A stretch of DNA of 18,392 bases from Stramenopiles sp. TOSAG23-3 (taxonomy: Eukaryota > Sar), in the NCBI GenBank assembly GCA_900128585.1, contig LT642399.1, positions 1 through 18,392 on the forward strand. Reading direction: 5' to 3'. The notes beneath the pieces are model-generated. The model saw nothing but the letters and a program-made list of their open reading frames with translations, had not been told where the DNA came from and made no database searches. Made by a program: the position numbers and the translations under genes. Of the stretch, positions 1-9,073 are shown in pieces; position 1 is the stretch's first letter, and each line of letters begins with the position of its first letter.

Positions 1-1291
1 ATCATCATACCATTGAGTAACACTCCCTACACTGCCGTTTTCCTTTTCTTTTTTTTAAATATAATAAAAAAAAAATGTGTTTTTGAATACTTTTTCTTCT
101 TTCTATTTTTATTTAATGTATTTTATATAATAAATACAAATTATAAATATAATAATAACATTATCATAATCATGTATTAATAATGTATTGATGTAGTTAA
201 TAAAAGAAATACATTCACTACGAAATATAGAATAGGGATAGAATAGAATATCAATCCTAGTACTTAACTACCTCCCTTTTCACCTATAATATTAATACCG
301 GTGCTGTGTATATATAATACAATTTTCAATTTCAAATTGAGGATATTAATTCTTTCTTCTTTCTTAATTCTATTAATTTTATTTCTATGATGAGGAGCTA
401 ATGGCAAAAAAACTAAAAAAAAGAAGAAGAAGAAGAAAGAAGAAGAATAGAGAAGAAGAAAAAGAAAAAGAAGAAGAAGAAGAAGAAAGAAGAAAGAAGA
501 AAGAAGAAGAAGAAGAAAGAAGAAATAGAAAGAAGAAGAAGAAATAGAAAGAAGAAAGAAGAAGAAGAAAGAAGAAAGAAGAAAGAAGAAAGAAGAAGAA
601 GAAAGAAGAAAGAAGAAGAAGAAAGAAGAAAGAAGAAGAAGAAAGAAGAAGAAGAAAAAAGAAGAAATAAAAAAATAGATATTGGGAATATAGCTGTAGT
701 TGGGCTGGGCTGGCTTGGGTCGGCCGGCGGAGAAGGAAGAGCCTGAAGCCTGAATCGAAAGGAGCCCTCCTCCCTCTTCTTAACTATTTATTACTATATA
801 GTACTAGTTTTAAAAAAAGAAAGATTGATGCATTTTCTTCTTCTTCATCAAAACACCTTTTTTAATTTTAATATTTTATTTATTATTATTATTTTTTATA
901 ATTATATTATAATATGATAATAATATCTTCTATTCATATATTAGCTAATAGAAGAATACCTGCAGCAGTGTGGGTAAAATAATAATTAAAAAAAGAGAAT
1001 TCAACTCTACAGAGCAGCCTACTACAGCTCCACCAGGCAGCAGTAGTAGTAGTAGTAATTGGAAAGTAAAACGGAATTAATACAAAAGAATTTCGGACCG
1101 TGTCCCGTAAAGAAGTAGTTTTTTCTAATTGAGGAAGTGATGAACGCTGTTGAAAACGAAGAGTAGGTAGGACCATACGACGAATAACATTTCAATGCTA
1201 TAAAACGCATTGATATCTTTCTATTCGTTTGTCGTTTTCGTTTTCGATTGGAACTCGTGCCTTTTGTGTGTTTGTGGCGAGTATAAGGAGA
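1..1291. other. AT-rich intergenic region with simple repeats
   Basis: No convincing gene is visible here. The DNA is mostly A/T runs, with a long purine tract (listed separately), a GC-rich stretch near 695-775 and a short CAG/TAG-type repeat near 1035-1060. The open frames on either strand are short, repeat-driven and match no family I know. The last part, from about 1214, is open in the frame that leads into the phosphatase start and may be its 5' leader. Confidence 0.6.
414..675. repeat. Long GAA/GAAA purine tract
   Basis: About 260 bases made almost only of GAA, GAAA and GAAGAAGAA units, with a few T interruptions. It is an imperfect microsatellite with one strand almost all purine. Similar purine or pyrimidine tracts recur near 9212-9305, 9429-9473 and at the right end of the window, so this is a genome-wide habit of the organism rather than a single event. 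Such tracts can form triplex DNA, but no function is shown here. Confidence 0.9.
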
Positions 1292-1947
1292 ATGTTGTTT
1301 GGAAATTATGTCGGACGTAACTGAGGAACTCTGCCAGTTCTCGGGATTCTGAGTTCTTCAAAAGGTACAGAATCAGCCATGTAGTAAACATAACCGAAAA
1401 GGAGCCCAACGCTTTTGAAAATTCTGGGGTTTCGTATTTCAACGCCCAGTTTGCAGACGCTTGTGACACCGATATATCCGTCTGTTTTGAGGAATCGTCC
1501 GAGTTCATCTCCCACTGTCTGGCCGTCGAAACGAACGCCCTGCTTGTTCACTGCAAATGCGGGGTGTCGCGTTCCTCTACCATCGTTTTATCCTACTTGA
1601 TTTCAAGAAAAGGTATGTCTCTGAACGATGGCTTGCTAACGCTGCGGTCCAAACGACGCAGGGTCCGGCCGAACGCTGGGTTCTTTCTACAGCTCTTACG
1701 ATTGGAACGGACAGCTCACGGCCAGAAGGGCGATGGAGACGCGTACGTTCCAAGCATTCTTCCGCACGTTTATCTTCAACTTCCAGAGGAAACATGGCGA
1801 TTAATGATGAAAATAAGTTTGCCTGCAGAAATTCCTGAGTCAATCACGAAAAAACAGTTCAAACTGTTGTCTAAACTTGTTTTCAGGGGACGCCGCGGCC
1901 AAAAAAGGGCAGCAGCGTTTGTCGCTGAAAATGGGTTTAAAAAGTAA
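1292..1947 (+). CDS. Dual-specificity protein phosphatase, frame broken near N-terminus
   Basis: The frame open from 1321 to the TAA at 1945-1947 carries a complete DSP catalytic core. HCKCGVSRS at 1549-1575 is the HCx5R phosphate-binding loop, with the nucleophilic cysteine at 1552-1554. The downstream helix SYLISRKGMSLNDGL and the RPNAGFFLQLL motif are typical. An Asp-rich stretch upstream (FADACDTDI) supplies the usual general acid. The family removes phosphate from Ser/Thr/Tyr residues or other phosphorylated substrates; the target here is unknown. The codons before 1321 include a TAA at 1318 and no ATG precedes the active site in this frame. The typical DSP start MLFGNYVG lies in another frame from ATG 1292 and meets TGA at 1322. 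No GT-AG intron I tried restores the frame, so a one-base indel (sequencing or real) is likely. About 70 residues after the core are unrecognised. Confidence 0.82.
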
Positions 1948-1992
1948 AAATACTTGTGTAATTCGTAACATAGAGTGTGAGGCAGAATTTTT

Positions 1993-1998
1993 AATAAA
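1993..1998 (+). terminator. Poly(A) signal AATAAA of the phosphatase gene
   Basis: A canonical AATAAA lies 46 bases after the phosphatase stop codon. Position and strand fit a cleavage and polyadenylation signal. The next gene is transcribed towards it. Confidence 0.5.
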
Positions 1999-2045
1999 GT
2001 CTCTGACCGATGGAGCATGCACTTAGTAAAATGGCAGACAGCTAA

Positions 2046-2057
2046 GGGGGGGGGGGG
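2046..2057. repeat. Homopolymer of 12 G
   Basis: Twelve consecutive G residues sit between two converging genes and are followed by an A/T run. Such a run is prone to slippage and to sequencing length error. Confidence 0.85.
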
Positions 2058-2143
2058 AAGAATTAAGTTTTTTTTACTTCGCACGATTCGTATGATAAGC
2101 ATTTAATTGAGAATTTAAGAATAAATTTAGCTCTTGAAATTAT

Positions 2144-2153
2144 TTTATTTATT
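2144..2153 (-). terminator. Overlapping poly(A) signals of the GxGYxYP gene
   Basis: Two overlapping TTTATT copies, read as AATAAA on the minus strand, lie 15-24 bases beyond the stop codon at 2168-2170. This is a plausible polyadenylation signal on a very short 3' UTR. Confidence 0.45.
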
Positions 2154-2167
2154 TTGTAATTAACGAA

Positions 2168-4708
2168 TTACATTATGTGCCCCTCCCTTCCCAACTTCTT
2201 TGTACCAAATAACCCCGCCACCAGTGCATTCTTTGAGCACGTGACACCTTTCGGGACTTCAAACTCGGACTCGTCTATGGGACCTGATTGGTAATCCAAA
2301 GTGTAGTCCGTGATAAAACAGTCTCTGTGGATTGGAAATGCCGGTTCCAACGGGATTGACTGTGTCCACTGAAACCGTTTAAGAGGCTGTGTGCCATCAG
2401 CGCCCATTTCTTTCGACACGAAATAGGTGTAGTTCCACGTTACGTTCAGGCGCGTCCCATTGGGCATGGGCATTAACTTAGTGGTTTCCCACTGCCAAGT
2501 TTCCTCCGTGTCGTTTTCTTCAAGAAACGCAGTCTTGAGGTAGTTCATCCCCAGGACAGAGGTAAATACAGTCCCAAAATCGCCGAACTTACCAAAGGTT
2601 GGGGGACAGACGCGGCTGCCATTCTTGCAGTATGAATCCGGCATTGGCCCAGTTCTGCACATCGGCAAGGCCCCTTTCGAAGCATTCACTGGGTACTCGA
2701 GCAGCCAGGCTGTCGGCACAGGAACGTCAAACCTACCAATGTTTGTCAACGTCTGCGTGGGCTGCCTCTCCAAGTTGACGTTCGTCTGCTTAATTCGCTC
2801 CGCGTTGGCATCGAAAAAAACGGGGGAAAGAACTGGGTGGTCGGTGACGAACTCCCTAGCCGTGATGCAACCGTCCCCGCTGTGCCCAAAGCCTTGCCCG
2901 AGGCGCATGGTGCTTCGAAACGACAAGGACAGCCGTGGCCTTACCTTGATCGCCCCATGTTTGATCTTGCTCTTGCACTGCTTCTTTGCCATCCGCACCA
3001 ACTCCTGGGCGCCCACGACCACGAATTTCCCAGACGACTTGAGGTCATCCATTACTCGCTGCACGAACAGGAAAAAATCGTCATGCCCGCCGTACAGTCC
3101 TAAGCCCCCGTAAGCAAGCAAGAACAACGGCTCGCCTGGCTTCTTGTAATGGGATGCTGCCCACCTTGCCTTGCCCGCAAAATCCCCCACAGGATCTTTT
3201 TTGTCTAAGTGATCCCTATAGTAGTACAAGTAATGCCCGTTCGTCGTATCGTTTCCTTTCGGCCCCTCACAGACGGAATTAATGACCGGAGTTCCATCCT
3301 CGAGGCAAATGTTTATCCCTTGCCCGTACGAAGTTCCGCAAGCGTTCAAAAACGCCTCGGGAGACCTTCCATCCCCTGCCGCCTTTCTCGCATTAATGGC
3401 GTACTCTCGAATGAGCTCGACCTTCGATGCCGGCCATTTGTTCATTGCCACTCCTACGTCGACAACATTTGCGCCCAGGGCGCTCATTACCTTTCCCGCC
3501 CGCGCCTCGTACGCGGCTGCCTTCTCGCCAAGGCTGTTCAGGTACACGTACCCGGCCCCGTCGAGGCCATTCACAAAGGTATCATTCACTGTGGCGCTCG
3601 TCGCATAAAAGTTGTACAGTTCCGGAAAGAGCTCTCCGAGGTACGGGTCAATCGCCCAGGCAACAGGAACATTGCCCCTGTTTGGTGACACCCACGCGCT
3701 GGTAAACTGCGACGTCAAAATTCTCGGAGTGTCCCCCTCATTTGTTTCAAACATCACGTAGACTGCCTCCGGGTCTAGCTCGCGCCCAAGGTCGTTGTTA
3801 GGCAATTTCACCGGCGACACCCGGAAGAACTTCGAGATGGCATCCCAGAACGAGAGGTTCGGGGAAGAGAACGAGCAAAACACCGCCCCCCCCGCGTGAG
3901 ACGTCACATTTGTGTACGAGTACTCTGGGTCCGACCAGCCAAAGACCGACACCAAATCGTCTGATTTTTCAACAATTTCTACGAAAAGCTCGGTCTCCTT
4001 TGGGGTGGCCTTGCGTGTAGTGCCGCAAAGTTTTGGTTGACATTTCCACAGCGGGCACAAATTCATTACAAACGCACCTTGGGAAATCGCGTAGTCGACG
4101 GACATTATCGTTGTAAACTTCGCTTGGGCTACCGCGTTAGGGTAGTTGTCCGCGTTCCAAACCACCGTCTTTGATGCCTGTGGGAGCAGGGTGTCAATCG
4201 CCCAGCGGTACATGGAAAACTTGTCCTCGAACCTACCACCGAGGCTGTCCCGTACTGGCAATTTCAGGCACGTCCGGTACGTTTCAAATATCTTGTCCGA
4301 CATTGGCAACGTGGAGTTTAAACTCGCATACGTCATCGCGAGGTATAGGGTATAGCCGTCTGTCTCGTTGTACAGGACAACCCCATTGAACTGCGAACGA
4401 AAGTGGCCCAAAAGGTTGCACAAATTGTCAATCGACTCGAACCCAACGCTTCGTTGCGCCTCAAAATATTTTTTCCATAGCAGGTCAGAGTCGGGAAAAT
4501 CCAAGTCCAATTCCCCTGTGTTCAAAAACAGACGAGGCTGCCCCCCCTTGTTCACAATCCCTTGGACAGAGTACAGCAGAGCAAACTCATTGTACGTTAA
4601 ATTATTCGGCACGGTAAAGAAAGCGCTCGTCACCGCGGCGTCCACCTGGGCAAGCCCCAAGGAACCCTGACCCAAAAGAGCAACCAAAAACACCAACAAC
4701 TTGTTCAT
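2168..4708 (-). CDS. Secreted GxGYxYP-family protein (putative glycoside hydrolase)
   Basis: 846 residues from ATG 4708; the frame stays open to 4753 but without another ATG. Residues 1-20 are a clear signal peptide (hydrophobic LLVFLVALLG). The middle resembles the GxGYxYP family, known mainly from bacteria and annotated as putative carbohydrate-active proteins. Residues 348-390 read as a WAIDP motif, ELFPELYNFYAT, NDTFV, then DGAGYVYL, where GAGYVYL (384-390) is the name motif with Leu replacing the final Pro. A conserved-looking GGLGLYGGHDDF follows at 534-545. Many N-x-S/T sites and paired cysteines fit an extracellular, glycosylated protein. There is no C-terminal membrane segment. Residues from about 590 to 846 lie beyond what I recognise as the family core. 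The reaction and substrate are unknown. Converges with the upstream phosphatase gene. Confidence 0.78.
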   Translation of the reverse strand: MNKLLVFLVALLGQGSLGLAQVDAAVTSAFFTVPNNLTYNEFALLYSVQGIVNKGGQPRLFLNTGELDLDFPDSDLLWKKYFEAQRSVGFESIDNLCNLLGHFRSQFNGVVLYNETDGYTLYLAMTYASLNSTLPMSDKIFETYRTCLKLPVRDSLGGRFEDKFSMYRWAIDTLLPQASKTVVWNADNYPNAVAQAKFTTIMSVDYAISQGAFVMNLCPLWKCQPKLCGTTRKATPKETELFVEIVEKSDDLVSVFGWSDPEYSYTNVTSHAGGAVFCSFSSPNLSFWDAISKFFRVSPVKLPNNDLGRELDPEAVYVMFETNEGDTPRILTSQFTSAWVSPNRGNVPVAWAIDPYLGELFPELYNFYATSATVNDTFVNGLDGAGYVYLNSLGEKAAAYEARAGKVMSALGANVVDVGVAMNKWPASKVELIREYAINARKAAGDGRSPEAFLNACGTSYGQGINICLEDGTPVINSVCEGPKGNDTTNGHYLYYYRDHLDKKDPVGDFAGKARWAASHYKKPGEPLFLLAYGGLGLYGGHDDFFLFVQRVMDDLKSSGKFVVVGAQELVRMAKKQCKSKIKHGAIKVRPRLSLSFRSTMRLGQGFGHSGDGCITAREFVTDHPVLSPVFFDANAERIKQTNVNLERQPTQTLTNIGRFDVPVPTAWLLEYPVNASKGALPMCRTGPMPDSYCKNGSRVCPPTFGKFGDFGTVFTSVLGMNYLKTAFLEENDTEETWQWETTKLMPMPNGTRLNVTWNYTYFVSKEMGADGTQPLKRFQWTQSIPLEPAFPIHRDCFITDYTLDYQSGPIDESEFEVPKGVTCSKNALVAGLFGTKKLGREGHIM

Positions 4709-5584
4709 CGTACAAGCTGCAAGGAAAAAGAGAATGGAGCAAAAGATGGACAAATCTCAACCCCCCGTAGCAATAGAGTACATTTTCGAAACAAAAGTCT
4801 TCTCATTGTGTTATTTATAATAATAATAGACGGATTGATTGAATTCATCAATCGTCGATGCAATAAAATATAATAAAATCGATCGATCATATTATTAATT
4901 TTATGAGAAGAAGATGATGCAGCAGCATGACGCATCCCATCCATCACATGTGTTTTAAATTAGGGTTTTAAAATATTTTCCAAGTTTTGTGATGAGATCT
5001 CTTGATGAGAAATTTCCTGGAAATTATTTCTATTTATAGTTATTATCATAAACAGTATACAAATCATATAATTATCTATATAAAATATGGAGTTAACATC
5101 AATTTCAATACGATACATACAATAGTATTATAAATCACGCACAGAAATTACATTGATGGGTATGGAAAATACCTATATAATTTACGATGATTTGTAGTTA
5201 GTTTTATTTACATTACTAAATAAGTGATAATTTCCGCTCTATAATGACTAGACTATGCATGTATAATATATCTCATCCAAGAATAACCCCACACAGCAGC
5301 AAGAACGAAAAAAAAAGAATTAATATTTTAATTTAAAAAAAAAAATCAATTATTATTAATAATTATTATTGGAATTATATTTTTATATTTTGATGATTAT
5401 TAATAATAATTGATTGATTGAATAGAATTTTTTCATTTAAATTAAACAAAGAAGGATGTGAAAGGGCATAACATTTCCTATAATTAATTGTACAAAAAGA
5501 ATCTTGTGAAAGTCATAGTTTGAGTTTCAATAGAAGTTCTGTTCTCATCGTTTACGCGTCCTTTTCTTTTGTATTTAGTAAAAA
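4709..5584. promoter_or_regulatory. Divergent intergenic region between two genes
   Basis: 876 bases separate the start of the GxGYxYP gene (leftward) from the start of the Snf7 gene (rightward), so both promoters should lie here. The DNA is A/T-rich with poly(A) and poly(T) runs and many TATA-like strings, none diagnostic. It holds a 16-base inverted repeat (listed separately) and a 15-base palindrome at 5011-5025. I see no gene or tRNA in it. Confidence 0.5.
5346..5413. repeat. Perfect 16-base AT inverted repeat, 36-base spacer
   Basis: TCAATTATTATTAATA at 5346-5361 is exactly repeated in reverse complement at 5398-5413. The DNA between and around the arms is also A/T-only. It could extrude as a hairpin or arise by chance in such biased DNA. 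Confidence 0.7.
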
Positions 5585-6280
5585 ATGGGCAATGGCCAGT
5601 CAAACAATGGCGACGAGGGTGCCCGGGCTGCACCGAGTAAACCTGCAGGTGGCGCAGGCGCGGGAGGTAGGTTGAACTCGGCGATAAACAAGAATAAAAA
5701 GACGGCTTCGAATCTGGAAAAGCGGATGAACATGTTGGAGAAGAAGATCGAGAACGAGGTGAAGCAGGCCCGTGCGAAAATAAAAGCTGGTAGGAAGCAG
5801 CAGGCGCTTATTCACATGAAACGCAAGAAAATGTACGAAAAGCACGTCGAGAGCCTGAGGAACCAAATAACCAACTTGGAAACGCAGGCGTTTGCGCTGG
5901 AGAACACATCCGCGCAGCAGCAGGTGCTCGATGCCACGCGAACAGCGACCGCGCAGCTGCAGCACGCCAACAGGAACATGGACATCGATACGGTCCAGGA
6001 TATTACAGATAACTTAGCGGACGCAATGCAGGACCAGAACGATGTCAGCGAGCTGTTAGGGCAAACCATGGACGTGCCCGGGCTGGACTTGGACGACGAC
6101 ACGATGATGGGAGAATTGGACGAGTTGATGGCCGAAGACGACGAAAAGGAGGTGCAGGCGACCATGAACGCGCTGCCAAGTGTCCCCACCAATTTAGTGA
6201 AGCCAAACCAACAGTCGGCAACCGCGGTGGAGGAGAACGAAGAGGAGAGCCTTGCAGAGTTAGAGGCAATGATGACGTGA
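5585..6280 (+). CDS. ESCRT-III subunit, Snf7/Vps32/CHMP4 type
   Basis: 231 residues, close to the usual size. The Snf7 core runs from about residue 29 to 165: a basic first helical hairpin (NLEKRMNMLEKKIENEV), then the family signature HMKRKKMYEKHVESL, ALENTSAQQQVLDA and ANRNMDIDTVQDI. The C-terminal third is acidic (LDLDDDTMMGELDELMAEDD), as in CHMP4, and ends in a LAELEAMM stretch that could be a weak MIT-interacting motif. Snf7 polymerises on membranes and drives inward budding and fission: multivesicular bodies, cytokinetic abscission and membrane repair. The start at ATG 5585 follows an A-rich leader. The N-terminus MGNGQS fits an N-myristoylation signal, which is better known for the Vps20/CHMP6 subunit. 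The core alignment still favours Snf7/CHMP4. Confidence 0.92.
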   Translation: MGNGQSNNGDEGARAAPSKPAGGAGAGGRLNSAINKNKKTASNLEKRMNMLEKKIENEVKQARAKIKAGRKQQALIHMKRKKMYEKHVESLRNQITNLETQAFALENTSAQQQVLDATRTATAQLQHANRNMDIDTVQDITDNLADAMQDQNDVSELLGQTMDVPGLDLDDDTMMGELDELMAEDDEKEVQATMNALPSVPTNLVKPNQQSATAVEENEEESLAELEAMMT

Positions 6281-6851
6281 GGAGCATCGTAAAAAAAAGT
6301 GTGTTATTATTTAAAAAACCCTTTTACTTCGTCTACTTATGAAAAACAAAAATTATATGTTAGTATGCTGAAGACTCCCATTTTATATAAATTACTATTT
6401 CAGTTCTTCCAACCCTAATAATCCTAAGTTGATTTTTTAATTTTGTTTTCGTTGGTCTTGTCAATCTACTTCTTGTAGTATGATACTAAAATACCAAAAT
6501 TTTTTATTTTTTTACTCCTCTCCTCCTCCTCCTCGTCGTGCGTCGTCGTCGCCTTTTTTTTCGCATGCAAAACTTTCATTTTCATGCTATATATTGTCAT
6601 TCCTGTTGTTTGGTTGCTTCAAGTCTGTTTATTTCCCCGTCAGGTTGGTTGTGTGTGTCCCGCTTTTATATTTTGGATTTCAGATTGCAGTGGGGCGGGC
6701 GATGAGCAAACGAGTTGTATGTGGGAATGGAAGATAAGAAGTAAGAAACGACAAAGGAGTGTCATTTATTTGTGTTCGTATAACATTTTTGATAAACTAA
6801 ATTAGGTTTCTTTTTCAATTACAAAGCACAGGAGTGTCGCGCTTCAGCTCC
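6281..6851. other. Convergent 3' intergenic region
   Basis: Lies between the ends of the Snf7 gene (+) and the leishmanolysin gene (-). It is T-rich, with a CTCCTCCTCCTC-like run near 6516-6535. An open frame at 6480-6737 is low in complexity and hydrophobic with no family resemblance, so I do not call it a gene. A minus-strand AATAAA (TTTATT at 6765-6770) probably serves the leishmanolysin transcript. Confidence 0.5.
6765..6770 (-). terminator. Poly(A) signal of the leishmanolysin gene
   Basis: TTTATT on the plus strand, AATAAA in the sense of the gene, lies about 80 bases past the stop codon at 6852-6854. Confidence 0.4.
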
Positions 6852-8747
6852 TCATCCCATCATCATTGCTTCCAGCGCAACGACAACGGCCAACAACACC
6901 GGCAACGTTTGGTGGGGCACGCGGCTGGTGGCGCCTTCTCCGTTCAAGGTGTTCTCTGTCACCGTCTCGGTCTCTTCGTCCTTGACAGAGTCGAGCGACG
7001 GGTCCAAAACAGTCGGGGACCTGGCGTACCCCGAACATACCGTGTGAGACTCGGGGCATGTGAACGATCCCGAGAAACCGGGAATTCCGGCAATGACTTG
7101 CCCTGAACTGTTGCACAGAAAAGTGACATCCGATGCCGTCGTCGCGCTGTACGCCCTGGAAAGGGTGACGTTTATGAACGAGGACGCAGTCCCCGTTTCG
7201 TGGCATTTCATCTTAAAGCAACCCGGTTTTTTTACGTTATTGTTTTCCCAGCCGTTCTGGAGCAAGCTGCTCAGTGCACAAAACGAAGACGAGGAGTGCT
7301 CTTCGCCCCACAAGTGCTGCCCGCTGACTTGATTCTGTATCGTGTCCAAGCAATCGCCGTTCGAGTACGCCGCGTAAAGGGGGCAGTAGTCTGCATATTC
7401 GCTGCCGCCCTGCTTTTTGTCGGAAAAGTACTGGAATGCTTCCGGTAGATTTTCGCTGTACGTACTCATTTTGCAGTACCCGCTTGATCGAAGGTCGTAC
7501 GTGCACCCCTTTTCGCTCGCAGTATTGCAAAATGTGTTCCTAGGCGTTGCCAGGGCTTTCTCCGTGCTCGGGTTGACGCACTTTTCGTTCACGAACGAGC
7601 AGCCGCCGTTCCACCCCCAGTACATACTTTCCGCGACGGAATAATCGGGCTTGTACCATCCGGTGTCCTCGAAAAGGGCCAAAGTAAACATGCTCACCCG
7701 GTTGCCCTGAATTTCGTTGTTTACCATCGGGGACATCAATTCGTCCCAGTTCGTCCGTTCGTCCCAGTGGCTCCCTAGGCAATGGCCGCCCGGGGTCTTG
7801 TCTTCCAGCTCGGCCCCTTCCAGCGTTTCGCAGCCGTAGTACGTTTGTGCGACTTCTTTGACCCTTGGGGTGACGATCATGAACGACGACTGCTTCCCTC
7901 TTTTTGGGATTTGTTTGACGGTGTTCTCGCTCGGGACATAAATCGTCTGCTGGTGGCCAGCAGGGCAGGAGTACGTACCAACAGTTTCGGGGGCTGTCCT
8001 TTTTGTCCCATCGTCGTACCGAAACTTGTGCCATGAGCTTGCTGAAAACCCCAAGGCGTGTGCGACTTCGTGAAGGGCAGTGCGGTACTGCTTGGTGTAC
8101 GCCGTCGCGTTTTCATTAACTGAGGACGGGCAAAAGTTGGCATACCCCATGATCGGGCGCCCTTGCGAATCTTCCCTGCACGCAGTCGCATAAGCCAAAG
8201 TAGAGCCTGCACAGTCCGCAATGGCCTTTATGTACAAAATGTAATCGGCAGTCGTCAGCCCTGCCCCCTCCGCCGTCGACGTGCAACCGGAAGTCGGCCC
8301 GTTCGTGCAGTACGCTTGGGCCGCAACGTACGCCGAATTTATTTGGATCTCCTTCCGGGCGCATGTATTCACGGTGCTTGCCCTGGCGCACGTGTTATCT
8401 GACCATATGTGCGTGCAGTTACCTTCAACAAGAAGCTTTGCTGGCCGACGAACGCTCAAAGCATTTTCCCAAAAACCGACGGCGTTCGGGACGAGGGTGT
8501 TCTGGAGATAGGCCTTTTGAACGGGCCCAAGGGGGGAGTCGCCGAACTGGTAAACTACACGAATTCGCATCTTTTGCCAAGGCGTATTCTCCAACCGTCT
8601 TCTCCCAGAAACCTTGGGGTCGTACAGGTCAGGTTTTGTAGAATGCACAGGCCGCACAACATGCTGCCGTATCTCATCATGAATGCATTTGTGGGCACCG
8701 ACCGCGGCCGATACAAGCAAAAGGGTGATCACCAAACACTGCACCAT
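6852..8747 (-). CDS. Leishmanolysin-like zinc metalloprotease (peptidase M8, GP63-like)
   Basis: 631 residues from ATG 8747. Residues 1-18 are a signal peptide. HKCIHDEI (19-26) matches the conserved HxCIHD motif of the family propeptide, whose cysteine can hold the zinc in the inactive form. The catalytic site is HEVAHALGF, with His226, Glu227 and His230. The third zinc ligand is His327 (GSHWDER) and the Met-turn is Met338 (LMSP). Many cysteines follow in the C-terminal part, as usual. The last ~20 residues (VLLAVVVALEAMMMG) are hydrophobic after a small-residue stretch, suggesting removal and attachment of a GPI anchor. It should act as a cell-surface or secreted endopeptidase. Every key residue is present, so it is likely active. 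Its physiological substrate cannot be told from the sequence. Confidence 0.95.
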   Translation of the reverse strand: MVQCLVITLLLVSAAVGAHKCIHDEIRQHVVRPVHSTKPDLYDPKVSGRRRLENTPWQKMRIRVVYQFGDSPLGPVQKAYLQNTLVPNAVGFWENALSVRRPAKLLVEGNCTHIWSDNTCARASTVNTCARKEIQINSAYVAAQAYCTNGPTSGCTSTAEGAGLTTADYILYIKAIADCAGSTLAYATACREDSQGRPIMGYANFCPSSVNENATAYTKQYRTALHEVAHALGFSASSWHKFRYDDGTKRTAPETVGTYSCPAGHQQTIYVPSENTVKQIPKRGKQSSFMIVTPRVKEVAQTYYGCETLEGAELEDKTPGGHCLGSHWDERTNWDELMSPMVNNEIQGNRVSMFTLALFEDTGWYKPDYSVAESMYWGWNGGCSFVNEKCVNPSTEKALATPRNTFCNTASEKGCTYDLRSSGYCKMSTYSENLPEAFQYFSDKKQGGSEYADYCPLYAAYSNGDCLDTIQNQVSGQHLWGEEHSSSSFCALSSLLQNGWENNNVKKPGCFKMKCHETGTASSFINVTLSRAYSATTASDVTFLCNSSGQVIAGIPGFSGSFTCPESHTVCSGYARSPTVLDPSLDSVKDEETETVTENTLNGEGATSRVPHQTLPVLLAVVVALEAMMMG

Positions 8748-9043
8748 TCTGAAAACCTACCCGCAATACGACAACCGTCAACCTCCTTTTCACTTCCTTC
8801 CTATACAACACAACAGCCGCCAACGTCATTTTCAATCTCTTCCTATGACAATTCTTTTATTCTGCGCTGTGTTCTTTTTCTTTTTGTTTATATTTTCTAT
8901 TCAAATTTTTTCTTCCCCCCTGCTGAGAGATGAAAAATTTCTTCTCGTCGTGGGTATTATAAATTAATACCAAGGTACTAAATAAAAAATAATAATAATA
9001 ATAAATTCCAAGGTGTTTTTGTCATATTTTGTTGTAGTATAGT

Positions 9044-9073
9044 ACCACCGGTGGTGGTATTAATATTAATACC
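9044..9073. repeat. Two adjacent perfect palindromes
   Basis: ACCACCGGTGGT at 9044-9055 is a perfect 12-base palindrome and GGTATTAATATTAATACC at 9056-9073 a perfect 18-base palindrome, with no gap between them. TGTACC follows. Similar ACCGGT/GGTA strings occur in other spacers of this window. Confidence 0.85.

Noticed and set aside
1613-1618. GTATGT as an intron donor inside the phosphatase
   Set aside because: The reading frame continues through it and gives the expected DSP sequence, so it is not used or not a donor.
2625-3688. Plus-strand open frames of 160 residues opposite the GxGYxYP gene
   Set aside because: They are antisense shadows of a long, well-supported reading frame with a signal peptide and family motifs.
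4705-4947. 80-residue minus-strand frame upstream of the GxGYxYP gene
   Set aside because: Made of A/T-rich spacer and overlaps the start of the well-supported gene in another frame.
6480-6737. 85-residue plus-strand frame between Snf7 and leishmanolysin
   Set aside because: Low complexity, T-rich, hydrophobic by composition, no homology I know, and it lies in a convergent 3' region.
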